Assembly: GCA_903970405.1 (NCBI GenBank)
Contig: CAJCIT010000152.1
Span: 1 to 64,000, forward strand
Direction: 5' to 3'
From: Acidobacteriaceae bacterium
GTDB lineage: Bacteria; Acidobacteriota; Terriglobia; Bryobacterales; Bryobacteraceae
DNA: 64,000 nt
Within the stretch, counting starts at the first letter, position 1; every line of letters begins with the position of its first letter. Below are positions 44,218-51,440 of this stretch, one piece after another. Made by a program: the position numbers and the translations under genes. The notes under the pieces are model-generated. The model searched no databases and had not been told where the DNA came from. It saw only the letters and a program-made list of their open reading frames with translations.

Positions 44218-45944
44218 TCGGTCTGACGCGAAGGCTGGCCTCAGTGGCGGCGATGTTTTTGGCAGGCATCGTGCCTGCCGGGTGGGCTGAACCGCAGGCC
44301 GAACCGACGCCCACGGCATCGTCTATCGCCGTCACGGGGGTTCGCAGCTTCCTGCCGGTGACGTACCAGGCGGACCGGCAGAACTGGGCGATCGCCGAAG
44401 ACAATCGCGGCATTCTTTACCTTGGGAACAGTTCCGGGGTGCTGGAATTCGACGGCACTCGATGGCGTCACATCGAACTGCCCGGCAAGAGCGGTGCGTA
44501 CGCTTTGGGGAAGACCTCGGACGGACGCATCCTGGTGGGCGGGGAAGGCTGGGTGGGATGGCTTGCACCTGACCAAAACGGCTCGATGGTCTACGTCTCG
44601 AAGGTGGCCGACCTGCCCGAGGCTTTTCGCTCCACTAGCGACCGCGTGTTCCAGATCCTCAATACGCCGCAGGGTCCGGTGTTTCTCTCCGATCACTGGC
44701 TGTTTGTCAGAACCGCGAACGGCGCACTGACGGCGGTCCGCTCCGACGACCACTTCATGCAGGCGGCTTGGTTCCAGGGCGCGCTGTATGTGCTTGACAC
44801 CGGGCGCGGCCTGACCCGCTTCGATGGCGGGGCGCTACGAAGCATCGCGGGGGGCGCGAACATGCGGGGACTGACCATGCTTGCTGCGGAGGCCGGCCTG
44901 CTGATTCCGAGCTACAACGACGGGCTGGTGCGCTACGCGCCGGGTTCGGCGAAGCCCTGGCAGGTGTTGAACCCAACAGGCTGGAGTCCCACTGACGGCG
45001 CGGATGTGACGTCGTCGGCAGTCATGAACCGGAACCTGCTGGCGCTTGGCACGGCGAAACACGGCGTAACGCTAATCGACGCCGGGGGCGAAGTGCTGCG
45101 GCACATCGATGCCGCGGAGGGGTTGGCCGATGGGCACATTTACGGCCTCCATTACGATGGGCACGGCGGGCTGTGGCTAGCTGTGGACAACGGCGTGTCG
45201 CTGGTCAGCCTGAATCTTCCGCGCGATCCCGCCGCCGCGCCGTTCCGCGCGTGGGTGCGAAGCGTGGTGGGAACGCGAGACGACCGTCTGCTGTATGGGG
45301 GCGCGTATTTCGAAACGGTGGGCGGCGTTCAGCAACTGCTCCAGAGCAAGCCGCAAAAACTCGAGTTCCCGAACCAGTACAATGCATTTCGTTTTGCCTA
45401 TTCCGCCAACGGGCTTGGGGCGTCCGGCGAAATGGAATTCCAGACATATATGAGAGGCGTCGATAAGGACTGGTCAAGCTGGTCCACCCGCACCGAACGT
45501 GAGTTCACCGAACTGCGCCGCGGCACGTGGGTTTTCAGAGTCCGCGCGCGCAACGCCAACGGCGAGGTTTCGAGCGAAGGAACGTACGAACTGGAGGTGC
45601 GGCCGGCTTGGCATGACACCTGGTGGTTTGCCGCCATTCAGTTGATCTTTGTGGCGACCCTGCTGATTCTGCCCGGCCAAGCCCGCCATAAGGGCCTGCA
45701 AGACGCTCTCACCACTTTTGCGGTGATCTTGCCGTTCAGCTACGTCAGCGCCGCGATGAGCGATTACATCAAGCATTACTCAGCGGGTGTCGGCGTCTTC
45801 AAGATTCTGCTGAGCAGCACACTGGCGTTCCTGCTGGATCCAATCAAGAAGCGGCTGAAGAAGAGCGTGGAGAAGCGAAACGCCAAGCGCGCCGCGCGGC
45901 GAGCCGCGCAAGGCGCCGATAAAGCAGCCGAGCTAAAAAACTGA
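44214..45944 (+). CDS. Membrane-anchored propeller protein with Y_Y_Y domain, no kinase
   Basis: A 576-residue protein with a signal peptide (residues about 8-25). Residues about 45-350 form a seven-bladed-like propeller of the two-component-regulator type (WAIAEDNRGILYLGNSSGVL, GHIYGLHYDGHGGLWLAVDN). A triple-tyrosine (Y_Y_Y) domain follows at about 370-460 (YNAFRFAYSANG, TYMRGVDKDWSSWSTR). Membrane segments then lie near 470-490 and 505-545, and the end is Lys/Arg-rich. In HTCS sensors this input module is fused to a kinase; here no kinase follows. Its ATG overlaps the OmpL47 gene stop. It could feed the LytS-like kinase upstream. Confidence 0.77.
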   Translation: MIGLTRRLASVAAMFLAGIVPAGWAEPQAEPTPTASSIAVTGVRSFLPVTYQADRQNWAIAEDNRGILYLGNSSGVLEFDGTRWRHIELPGKSGAYALGKTSDGRILVGGEGWVGWLAPDQNGSMVYVSKVADLPEAFRSTSDRVFQILNTPQGPVFLSDHWLFVRTANGALTAVRSDDHFMQAAWFQGALYVLDTGRGLTRFDGGALRSIAGGANMRGLTMLAAEAGLLIPSYNDGLVRYAPGSAKPWQVLNPTGWSPTDGADVTSSAVMNRNLLALGTAKHGVTLIDAGGEVLRHIDAAEGLADGHIYGLHYDGHGGLWLAVDNGVSLVSLNLPRDPAAAPFRAWVRSVVGTRDDRLLYGGAYFETVGGVQQLLQSKPQKLEFPNQYNAFRFAYSANGLGASGEMEFQTYMRGVDKDWSSWSTRTEREFTELRRGTWVFRVRARNANGEVSSEGTYELEVRPAWHDTWWFAAIQLIFVATLLILPGQARHKGLQDALTTFAVILPFSYVSAAMSDYIKHYSAGVGVFKILLSSTLAFLLDPIKKRLKKSVEKRNAKRAARRAAQGADKAAELKN

Positions 45945-46009
45945 TGTGGCTGCGCTCAGAATGTGGGGGAAATTTGGAGCCAATTTTTTCACGGCTTCTC
46001 ACGCCGGCC

Positions 46010-47704
46010 CTACTGACTTACCGACGGCCCCAATTGCCGCATCAGGTACGCCTTGATCTCCGCTTTCCCGCCGAACCACGAAAGCAGCATCTTGATGCCC
46101 TTGGGGAAGAAGAAGCGGAGCACTGGATTTTGAAGTCCGCCGGCGATGAACGGGAGCAGGGCGTTGATGCGTCCGGAAATCAGGTCGACGATGTCATCAA
46201 CAGACTTCTCTTGGATTTTCCCTTGCACAGGGCTGGCAGCTTCCGGCTTCGCCGAACCGCACAGCGGAATAATCTGGACCCGGTTCTTCCCATCTTTGGG
46301 TCCGGGCCCGAAGTTGGTGAACAACTCGGCTTTTTGTTCATCCGACAATCCGCTTAATCCGGAGGCGATCACCACGTTCGTGGAAGGAAGCACAAAATGG
46401 TTCTGGAGGAATGCCTGGCAGTTCCGCCGCCCCAGCAGAAAATCGTGTGCCCGAAAACTGCGCTCCAGGAATCCGCCGAATGCCCCAAGACTTGCACATT
46501 GGAGCGCCGATTGCGATGAAGGGTCCGCCTGCGGGTTCACGATGGGGCCTGAAGGCGCGATGAAAAAGCGGCTGTATGTTTCGCCTCCGGTTGCCATGCC
46601 GAGAGACTCGGCATAAAAACGCACTTGGGAAAGCAGCGCCGAATAAAGCTCGCCCATCACAGCCAGCAAACCGCTCTCCTTCGGGGCGTTGAAGGCCGGA
46701 TCGTAGACCGACGCCGCGGGAAACGGCGCCACCGTCACCACCGCCCGGTCCGCCTCATCGGCGCCCCGCGGATTGCGGCACTTCTGCGGCGGCTGTGGAT
46801 CGAGCGTCGCCAGGTAGTCATGGTTCAGTGCGAAAGGCGAGTTGTTCGTCATTCCGCCATCCACATTGACTGTCTCCAATTCGGCAGGGGGTTCCAGCGG
46901 CCAGGCGGGAAGGATGCTGCTCGAGTCCGGTGCAGGGGCACAGAGAGGCACCCATGGAGGCCGGGTCATGAAGTCTCGAACCGGCCGCTTCAGTATCCGC
47001 GGGGCAAGAAACATCGGAAACGCCCCTGTCGCCATCGCACCCGTTCTTAGAACTGTCCAGCCCGGATCGTCGGACGGCACGCCGTTCCGCGGCAACGCCT
47101 GCGCATCGGGCGCGGTGGCCGGGCATCCGGCATCCACCACTTCAAACCGGAGGCGGTCCGCGTGGTACGTCACGTGCTCGTCAGGGCCGGCCGCGTCAGC
47201 CGGGTCCTCATAGACGCCGTAGGGAACGCCCCGCAGGTTGGTGATGGTCAGAAACAGCGTCAATCGATCGGACACATACTTCCGCCTGACCTTGCCGCCG
47301 GGTTGGAGCGAAGACTGGGCAATCTCGCCGATCACCGAGGAATCCAGCAGCGAGGCGACCTGGGTGGAATTTTTCAAGTCATTCGTGAGTAGCAATTCTC
47401 GAATGTCGATCTTATTGACCCACCCCTCATAGAACCTGTTATTGGTCCCCGTCTTGGTGGCGTCCGTGATGTGCTCAAAGTCTTCCTGCATCTGGCAGGC
47501 GGCGATGGCCGCGCACATGCCGCCGGCCGAGGCGCCGCTGAACACCTCAATGGAGACGTCATGCCGCGGAACAGGCTGGCCTGCGTCCTTCGCGGCGTAC
47601 CATTCGTCGAGTGCTTGAGTAAGAAAGTCGAGCACACCGGCTGTGTATGCTCCGGCGGAAACAGCACCCGCCATGTTGATTCCTAATTTGAACGTGCCCA
47701 ACAC
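46010..47704 (-). CDS. Patatin-like phospholipase
   Basis: A large patatin-family hydrolase of about 564 residues. The oxyanion region is GINMAGAVSAGAYTAGVLDF, the nucleophile elbow is FSGASAGGMCAA (Ser of GxSxG) and the catalytic Asp is in NVDGGMTNNSPF, completing the Ser-Asp dyad. The C-terminal half (from about 330) is outside the core and unassigned. The start is uncertain: GGAGG precedes GTG at 47704 and TTG at 47701, while ATG at 47737 has no site. No signal peptide; lipid acyl hydrolase activity is expected from the family. It converges with the propeller gene. Confidence 0.83.
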   Translation of the reverse strand: MLGTFKLGINMAGAVSAGAYTAGVLDFLTQALDEWYAAKDAGQPVPRHDVSIEVFSGASAGGMCAAIAACQMQEDFEHITDATKTGTNNRFYEGWVNKIDIRELLLTNDLKNSTQVASLLDSSVIGEIAQSSLQPGGKVRRKYVSDRLTLFLTITNLRGVPYGVYEDPADAAGPDEHVTYHADRLRFEVVDAGCPATAPDAQALPRNGVPSDDPGWTVLRTGAMATGAFPMFLAPRILKRPVRDFMTRPPWVPLCAPAPDSSSILPAWPLEPPAELETVNVDGGMTNNSPFALNHDYLATLDPQPPQKCRNPRGADEADRAVVTVAPFPAASVYDPAFNAPKESGLLAVMGELYSALLSQVRFYAESLGMATGGETYSRFFIAPSGPIVNPQADPSSQSALQCASLGAFGGFLERSFRAHDFLLGRRNCQAFLQNHFVLPSTNVVIASGLSGLSDEQKAELFTNFGPGPKDGKNRVQIIPLCGSAKPEAASPVQGKIQEKSVDDIVDLISGRINALLPFIAGGLQNPVLRFFFPKGIKMLLSWFGGKAEIKAYLMRQLGPSVSQ

Positions 47705-47903
47705 GATCCTCCATGTTGGGATCAAGCATATCGCCAAACGAGATGCGCCCGCGCGTCATTGGCGCCGGCTCTGCAGATGTTTCGGGTGGGCGTGGAGGAT
47801 CCCATAGACGCAGGGCGGGTCCGCGCGCGCCAGGGGGAGTGTGCATTTTCTCCGCAAAGTCCGGCGATTGGAATGGCGGTTGAGCCCGCCTCCTAAACCA
47901 TTC

Positions 47904-48065
47904 TTATTGAGCGCGGGAGTCAATCCGGCCGGCAAATTCGGCTCGCAAGGATTCAATCGCCCGATCCAGCATCCGCTGATTAATCAGGATGCCCAGAATC
48001 ACCGCGAGCGTGGGAATGACGGCCGGACCTAGGGCTTGAAGCCATTCTTTGAGCGCGGGACTCAG
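47904..48065 (-). pseudogene. Truncated duplicate of the small membrane protein at 48088
   Basis: Reading from a CTG where the intact copy has ATG, the frame codes SPALKEWLQALGPAVIPTLA and VILGILINQRMLDRAIESLR, nearly identical to the neighbour, then stops after 53 residues at SRAQ. The 3' end fuses to another short piece of the gene's 5' region (CATTCTT, GAGCGCGGGAGTC at about 47899-47921), so at least three tandem copies once existed. Loss of the start and the truncation suggest a dead copy. Confidence 0.7.
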
Positions 48066-48087
48066 GTGAGCCTCATAACCAATCGTT

Positions 48088-48351
48088 TCAGTCCTCTTCG
48101 AGATGATTCAGCCGGGCGTCGAGGATCTCTTCGACGCGGCGCAACTCCGCGCGCCAAATGCGCTCGGAGGCGTCGAAACGAGTCAGCATCTCCCCACGGA
48201 GCCCGTCGATCCGGCCGACAAGTTCCGATCGCAAGGATTCAATGGCCCGATCCAGCATTCGCTGATTGATCAGGATGCCCAGAATTACCGCGAGCGTGGG
48301 GATGGCGGTGGGACCAAGGGCCTGAAGCCATTCTTTGAGTGCGGGAGTCAT
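48088..48351 (-). CDS. Small membrane-anchored coiled-coil protein
   Basis: An 87-residue protein. Residues about 12-29 form one hydrophobic segment (LGPTAIPTLAVILGILIN). The rest is a charged amphipathic helix (DRAIESLRSELVGRIDGLRG, then RAELRRVEEILDARLNHLEE), typical of small coiled-coil proteins with an N-terminal anchor. No function is recognised. A truncated copy lies just downstream in the same direction. Similar small genes often sit in multicopy tandem groups in acidobacteria; that comparison is from memory. Confidence 0.6.
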   Translation of the reverse strand: MTPALKEWLQALGPTAIPTLAVILGILINQRMLDRAIESLRSELVGRIDGLRGEMLTRFDASERIWRAELRRVEEILDARLNHLEED

Positions 48352-48414
48352 GTGAGCCTCATACCATTAGAGCGAACTTTCAATTTTTTCTCGATGAATC
48401 ACTAAACGACACCA

Positions 48415-48559
48415 ACGGTCGCGGCTCTGAAGAGTTGTGGGCGTTTGAAGTGACTGCGGTAGCGAGGTAGTGTGCGTTTACCTGCTTGATAACGCGCGCG
48501 GCTCAGAAGGCGGGCGGGGCGATGGGGTGGGCGGGACGAGCGGTCGCTGCTCGGAAGGT
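48415..48559. repeat. Family A (copy 6, right arm) and family B repeat
   Basis: A family A right arm remnant (ACGGTCGCGGCTCTGAAG) lies at 48415-48432. Family B follows, with TTTACCTGCTTGATAACGCG then CGCGGCTCAGAAGG at about 48477-48510; its only other copy is at 53562-53599. A further degenerate family A end (GAGCGGTCGCTGCTCGGAAGG-like) closes the region at 48539-48559. The region holds no gene. Confidence 0.6.
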
Positions 48560-48564
48560 TTGCG

Positions 48565-49116
48565 TTAGCTCTGGTCGGCCGCAGCGCTCTCGGCTAGCAC
48601 GCGGTCAAGGTACATCTGGCGGCTCGCCATAATCTGCTTGCGCGCCTCTTTCGGTCCGCCCCACCCATCGATCCGCGCCTTGCTCCCCTGCAACTCTTTG
48701 TAGATCGCAAAAAAGTGTTCAATCTCGCGCTTGACGTGGGCAAAAATCTGGTCGATGGTGTGGATCGATTCGTACCGCGGATTCCGGTTCGGCACCGAAA
48801 TAATCTTCTGGTCGGCTTCATCCTTGTCGATCATGTACAGGACGCCTACCGGCCGCACCTCTATCAGACATCCTGGAAAACTCGGCTCCTCCACCAGCGT
48901 CAACACGTCCAGCGGGTCGTTATCCTCCGCCAGCGTCCCGGGAATGAAGCCATAATCGCCCGGATAGTGCATGGGCGAGTACAAGGCGCGATCGAGCCGA
49001 AAGACATCCAGTTTCCCGTCGTACTCATACTTGTTCGCCGAGTTCTTCGGGATCTCGACAATCATCCGCACGACTTCCGGAGTCTCAGGTCCTGGATCGA
49101 GGTCGTAGAGTTTCAT
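48565..49116 (-). CDS. ppa: Inorganic pyrophosphatase (family I)
   Basis: A start at 49116 (MKLYDLDPGPETPEVVRMIV) fits the family; an ATG at 49164 adds an unlikely leader. The 183-residue cytosolic enzyme hydrolyses pyrophosphate. It shows EIPKNSANKYEYDGKLDVF, LYSPMHYPGDYGFIPGT and the metal-binding signature EDNDPLDVLTLVE, with VRPVGVLYMIDKDEADQKII and a Lys-rich C-terminus. All expected Asp ligands are visible. It is transcribed divergently from the dcw cluster, sharing a short upstream region with mraZ. Confidence 0.96.
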   Translation of the reverse strand: MKLYDLDPGPETPEVVRMIVEIPKNSANKYEYDGKLDVFRLDRALYSPMHYPGDYGFIPGTLAEDNDPLDVLTLVEEPSFPGCLIEVRPVGVLYMIDKDEADQKIISVPNRNPRYESIHTIDQIFAHVKREIEHFFAIYKELQGSKARIDGWGGPKEARKQIMASRQMYLDRVLAESAAADQS

Positions 49117-49227
49117 CGAACCGAGGGTAGCAGAACAGACCGCCGCTTCGCTCCTGGGCCTCAACCCGGTGGGTGGCGAAGGAAAGGCGAATCAATAACT
49201 TACATCGTTATCCGCATAAGAAAACTG

Positions 49228-49255
49228 TTGCAAACGTGCCGACACCGTGTAAGTA
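49228..49255 (+). promoter_or_regulatory. Possible mraZ promoter
   Basis: TTGCAA (49228-49233) is separated by 16 bases from TAAGTA (49250-49255), 28 bases before the mraZ start. The -35 match is fair and the -10 match is weak, so this is only a suggestion. Confidence 0.25.
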
Positions 49256-49262
49256 TCGAGCA

Positions 49263-49296
49263 GTGGAGTAAAGGGGAGTAAGGTGGCTGGAAGTGG
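49263..49296 (+). promoter_or_regulatory. MraZ operator: four GNGG repeats at a 10-base period
   Basis: GTGG (49263), GGGG (49273), GTGG (49283) and GTGG (49293) recur at exactly ten-base spacing, each on the same face. Known MraZ operators in E. coli and mycoplasmas are direct TGGG repeats with the same ten-base period upstream of mraZ. The array overlaps the GTG start, so bound MraZ would block initiation or transcription. Confidence 0.65.
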
Positions 49297-49777
49297 CCAA
49301 ATGGACGGTCAACTGGAGCCGGTTGAGCCCCCGCTGGGGTTCCTCGCCGCCCGTGTCGATGAAAAAGGGCGCCTGAAAATCCCGGCGGCTATTCTCCAGT
49401 ACCTGGTCTCCCTCAGGGAGTCCCGCGTGTTCATAACCACCTTCGACAAGTCCACAGTTCGAATCTACCCGATAAAGGCCTGGCGGGAAACAGAAATCTT
49501 TTTGTCGAAGCCGGGGGCAGGGGCCGTCGATAGAGCCGCCCTCCGCTTTCGGGCCAAGCATTACGGCGCCGATACGGAGATCGATGGGCAGGGGCGGGTC
49601 TTGGTGCCGCCGGATCTTCGGCGCGAGTTGGAGTTGGAGGGCGCCGCGGTTCACTTGGAATGCGTAAATGAGCATTTTGAAATGTCGACCGACGCCGCTT
49701 ACAAGAAGAAGTTGGAAGAGGCGGACCGGATTTTGGAAGAGAAGTTAGGCGAAGTAATCGAGATGGGATTGCCTTAG
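49283..49777 (+). CDS. mraZ: Transcriptional regulator MraZ
   Basis: A 164-residue AbrB-like DNA-binding protein that controls the dcw cluster. It has two copies of the MraZ fold: LGFLAARVDEKGRLKIPAAI and then YGADTEIDGQGRVLVPPDLR with R of VDEKGR and DGQGR. GTG at 49283 has GGGGAG five bases upstream; ATG at 49301 with GGAAG is an alternative. The C-terminal helix (YKKKLEEADRILEEKLGEVI) is longer than in E. coli. Its own operator repeats overlap the start. First gene of the dcw cluster, 19 bases before rsmH. Confidence 0.93.
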   Translation: MAGSGQMDGQLEPVEPPLGFLAARVDEKGRLKIPAAILQYLVSLRESRVFITTFDKSTVRIYPIKAWRETEIFLSKPGAGAVDRAALRFRAKHYGADTEIDGQGRVLVPPDLRRELELEGAAVHLECVNEHFEMSTDAAYKKKLEEADRILEEKLGEVIEMGLP

Positions 49778-49796
49778 CCGTCATTGGTTGGCCGCC

Positions 49797-50684
49797 ATGA
49801 GCATTCCCGATGAGAGTTCGCCGTGGCATTATCCGGTGCTTCTGAAGGAAACGCTGGAGTATCTGGCGATCCGGCCCGATGGCGTCTACGTCGATATGAC
49901 GGCCGGGTTGGGTGGACATCTAGGCGCCATTGCGGAGCGCCTGATGAATGGAATGGCGATCGGTTGTGACCGGGATGCGGAGTCGCTGGAAATCGCCAAG
50001 CGGAATACGGCCGCTTATGGGGAGCGGATCCGTTTCCACCACGGAGCGTTTTCGACTTTAGATCAGGCCCTGGCTGCGAATGGCGTGGCCGAGGTGGACG
50101 GCATGGTTGCCGATCTTGGAGTCAGCCGGTACCAATTGGCGAGCGCCGAGCGCGGCTTTTCGCTGATGGTGGACGGGCCCCTCGATATGCGGATGAACCG
50201 CGGCGAGACGGAGACCGCGGCTGATCTGGTGAATTTTCTGCCTGAAAAGGCGCTCGCCGACCTGATTTATCAGCTCGGTGATGAAAGGAGGTCCCGCAGA
50301 ATCGCCAGAGCTATCGTTCGCGGCCGGCCCATTCATACCACCGGCCGCTTGGCGCAGGTGATTGAGCAGGCCGTTCCGCGGACGAGTAAAATTCACCCGG
50401 CTACGCAGGCCTTCATGGCGCTGCGGCTGCAGGTGAACCAGGAGTTAGTCGAGTTAGAGCAACTGCTCCGGAACGGACCGGAGAGATTGAAATCAGGCGG
50501 GCGTTTTGTGGTCCTTACTTTCATGTCGACGGAGGACCGCATTGTGAAGCAGGCGTTTCAGTCGTTGGCCCGCGCGCATCGGGCAACGATCCTGACGAAG
50601 CATGTCGTCAGGCCCTCGGAGACGGAAGTGAAGGAGAACCCGGCATCGCGAAGCGCAAAGCTCCGCTGCCTGGAGAGGAATTAG
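49797..50684 (+). CDS. rsmH: 16S rRNA C1402 N4-methyltransferase RsmH
   Basis: The MraW/RsmH methyltransferase that uses SAM on C1402 of 16S rRNA. Residues about 15-45 read HYPVLLKETLEYLAIRPDGV and VDMTAGLGGHLGAIAERL, the SAM-binding Rossmann start. Other landmarks are DGMVADLGVSRYQLASAERG, DMRMNRGETETAADLV, and the C-terminal VLTFMSTEDRIVKQAFQ. The last conserved motif (NPASRSAKLRCLERN) is complete. ATG at 49797 is preferred to a TTG three codons before it. Length normal. It is within the dcw operon, 15 bases before ftsL. Confidence 0.96.
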   Translation: MSIPDESSPWHYPVLLKETLEYLAIRPDGVYVDMTAGLGGHLGAIAERLMNGMAIGCDRDAESLEIAKRNTAAYGERIRFHHGAFSTLDQALAANGVAEVDGMVADLGVSRYQLASAERGFSLMVDGPLDMRMNRGETETAADLVNFLPEKALADLIYQLGDERRSRRIARAIVRGRPIHTTGRLAQVIEQAVPRTSKIHPATQAFMALRLQVNQELVELEQLLRNGPERLKSGGRFVVLTFMSTEDRIVKQAFQSLARAHRATILTKHVVRPSETEVKENPASRSAKLRCLERN

Positions 50685-50699
50685 GAAGGACTTAGAAAA

Positions 50700-51206
50700 A
50701 TGGCCTCACTGGCAACGATCATGAATCGATTTGTTTTTGTGGAGCAGGCTGCCGCGGCCGCCCGCGAGGTTGCCCGCCCGCGCGTTGAATGCCGCTTGCG
50801 GCCCCTGCCGAATGAGGAAGTTTACCTGTTCGTCAAGCGGATAGACAACCGCAACGTGGTGCGCGCCGCCGACCCCGCCGCCCGCAAGGCCCGCGCCGGC
50901 TCCATGGTGACCGGCTTCGGGCTGGCGATTCTGTTCATCGCGCTCCTGGCCCCCACGGCCTACAACCAGATGGAGGGCTACCACATCGCCAATCTGCGCA
51001 AGGAGCAGAAGGAGCTTCGCGCGCAAATCAACAGCCTGGACGTACAGGAGGCGAACCTGCTGAGCCCGGAGCGGCTGCATAAACTCGCTGAGCAAATGGG
51101 TCTGCACGATCCGGCCCCGGAACAAGTCCAGTACACCGAAGGCAAAACCAAGTCGGAAGCGATGGTATTCAAGCCGGTTGGAACGGCGGCGCCCGCCAAG
51201 AACTGA
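50700..51206 (+). CDS. ftsL: FtsL-like cell division protein
   Basis: A 168-residue bitopic protein. The cytoplasmic part is about 70 residues, followed by one membrane segment (about 71-91, VTGFGLAILFIALLAPTAYN) and a periplasmic leucine-zipper coiled coil (IANLRKEQKELRAQINSLDV), then LSPERLHKLAEQMGLHDP, which is the typical FtsL end. FtsL with FtsB and FtsQ activates FtsWI at the septum. Sequence conservation of FtsL is low, so position between rsmH and ftsI is the main support. The N-terminal domain is longer than in E. coli. Confidence 0.85.
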   Translation: MASLATIMNRFVFVEQAAAAAREVARPRVECRLRPLPNEEVYLFVKRIDNRNVVRAADPAARKARAGSMVTGFGLAILFIALLAPTAYNQMEGYHIANLRKEQKELRAQINSLDVQEANLLSPERLHKLAEQMGLHDPAPEQVQYTEGKTKSEAMVFKPVGTAAPAKN

Positions 51207-51225
51207 ACGGATGGCAGCCGCTACT

Positions 51226-51383
51226 GAGCCGCGACCGTGAAGGGAGCGACCGGTGGCCTGACGGGAGTTGCCTTCCGCGGTCGTTCCCTTACGGTCGCGG
51301 CTCGGCAGCGTCGGCGCGGAAGTTAGGCAACCCTTTTCTTCCAGGTTTCTGCTTTGCGATCGCTCCCTGACCATCGCGGCTCG
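51226..51383. repeat. Family A element, copy 7, between ftsL and ftsI
   Basis: The left arm (51226-51253, GAGCCGCGACCGTGAAGGGA) and right arm (51275-51305) form a pair with a spacer of about 21 bases. A second, separate right arm occurs at 51358-51383 (GATCGCTCCCTGACCATCGC). The elements fill most of a 234-base gap in an otherwise tight operon. Confidence 0.8.
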
Positions 51384-51396
51384 TATGCATTTCAAG

Positions 51397-51440
51397 TCAA
51401 GAGTAAGAGTAACTAGCCTCAAGAGTAAGAGTAACTAGCC
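51397..51440 (+). repeat. 22-base tandem duplication abutting the ftsI start
   Basis: Two perfect copies of a 22-base unit (core AAGAGTAAGAGTAACTAGCC) occupy 51397-51418 and 51419-51440. The ftsI ATG begins at 51441. Only the purine-rich AAGAGTAAGAG could serve as ribosome binding site, so the duplication may affect ftsI translation. Confidence 0.9.
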
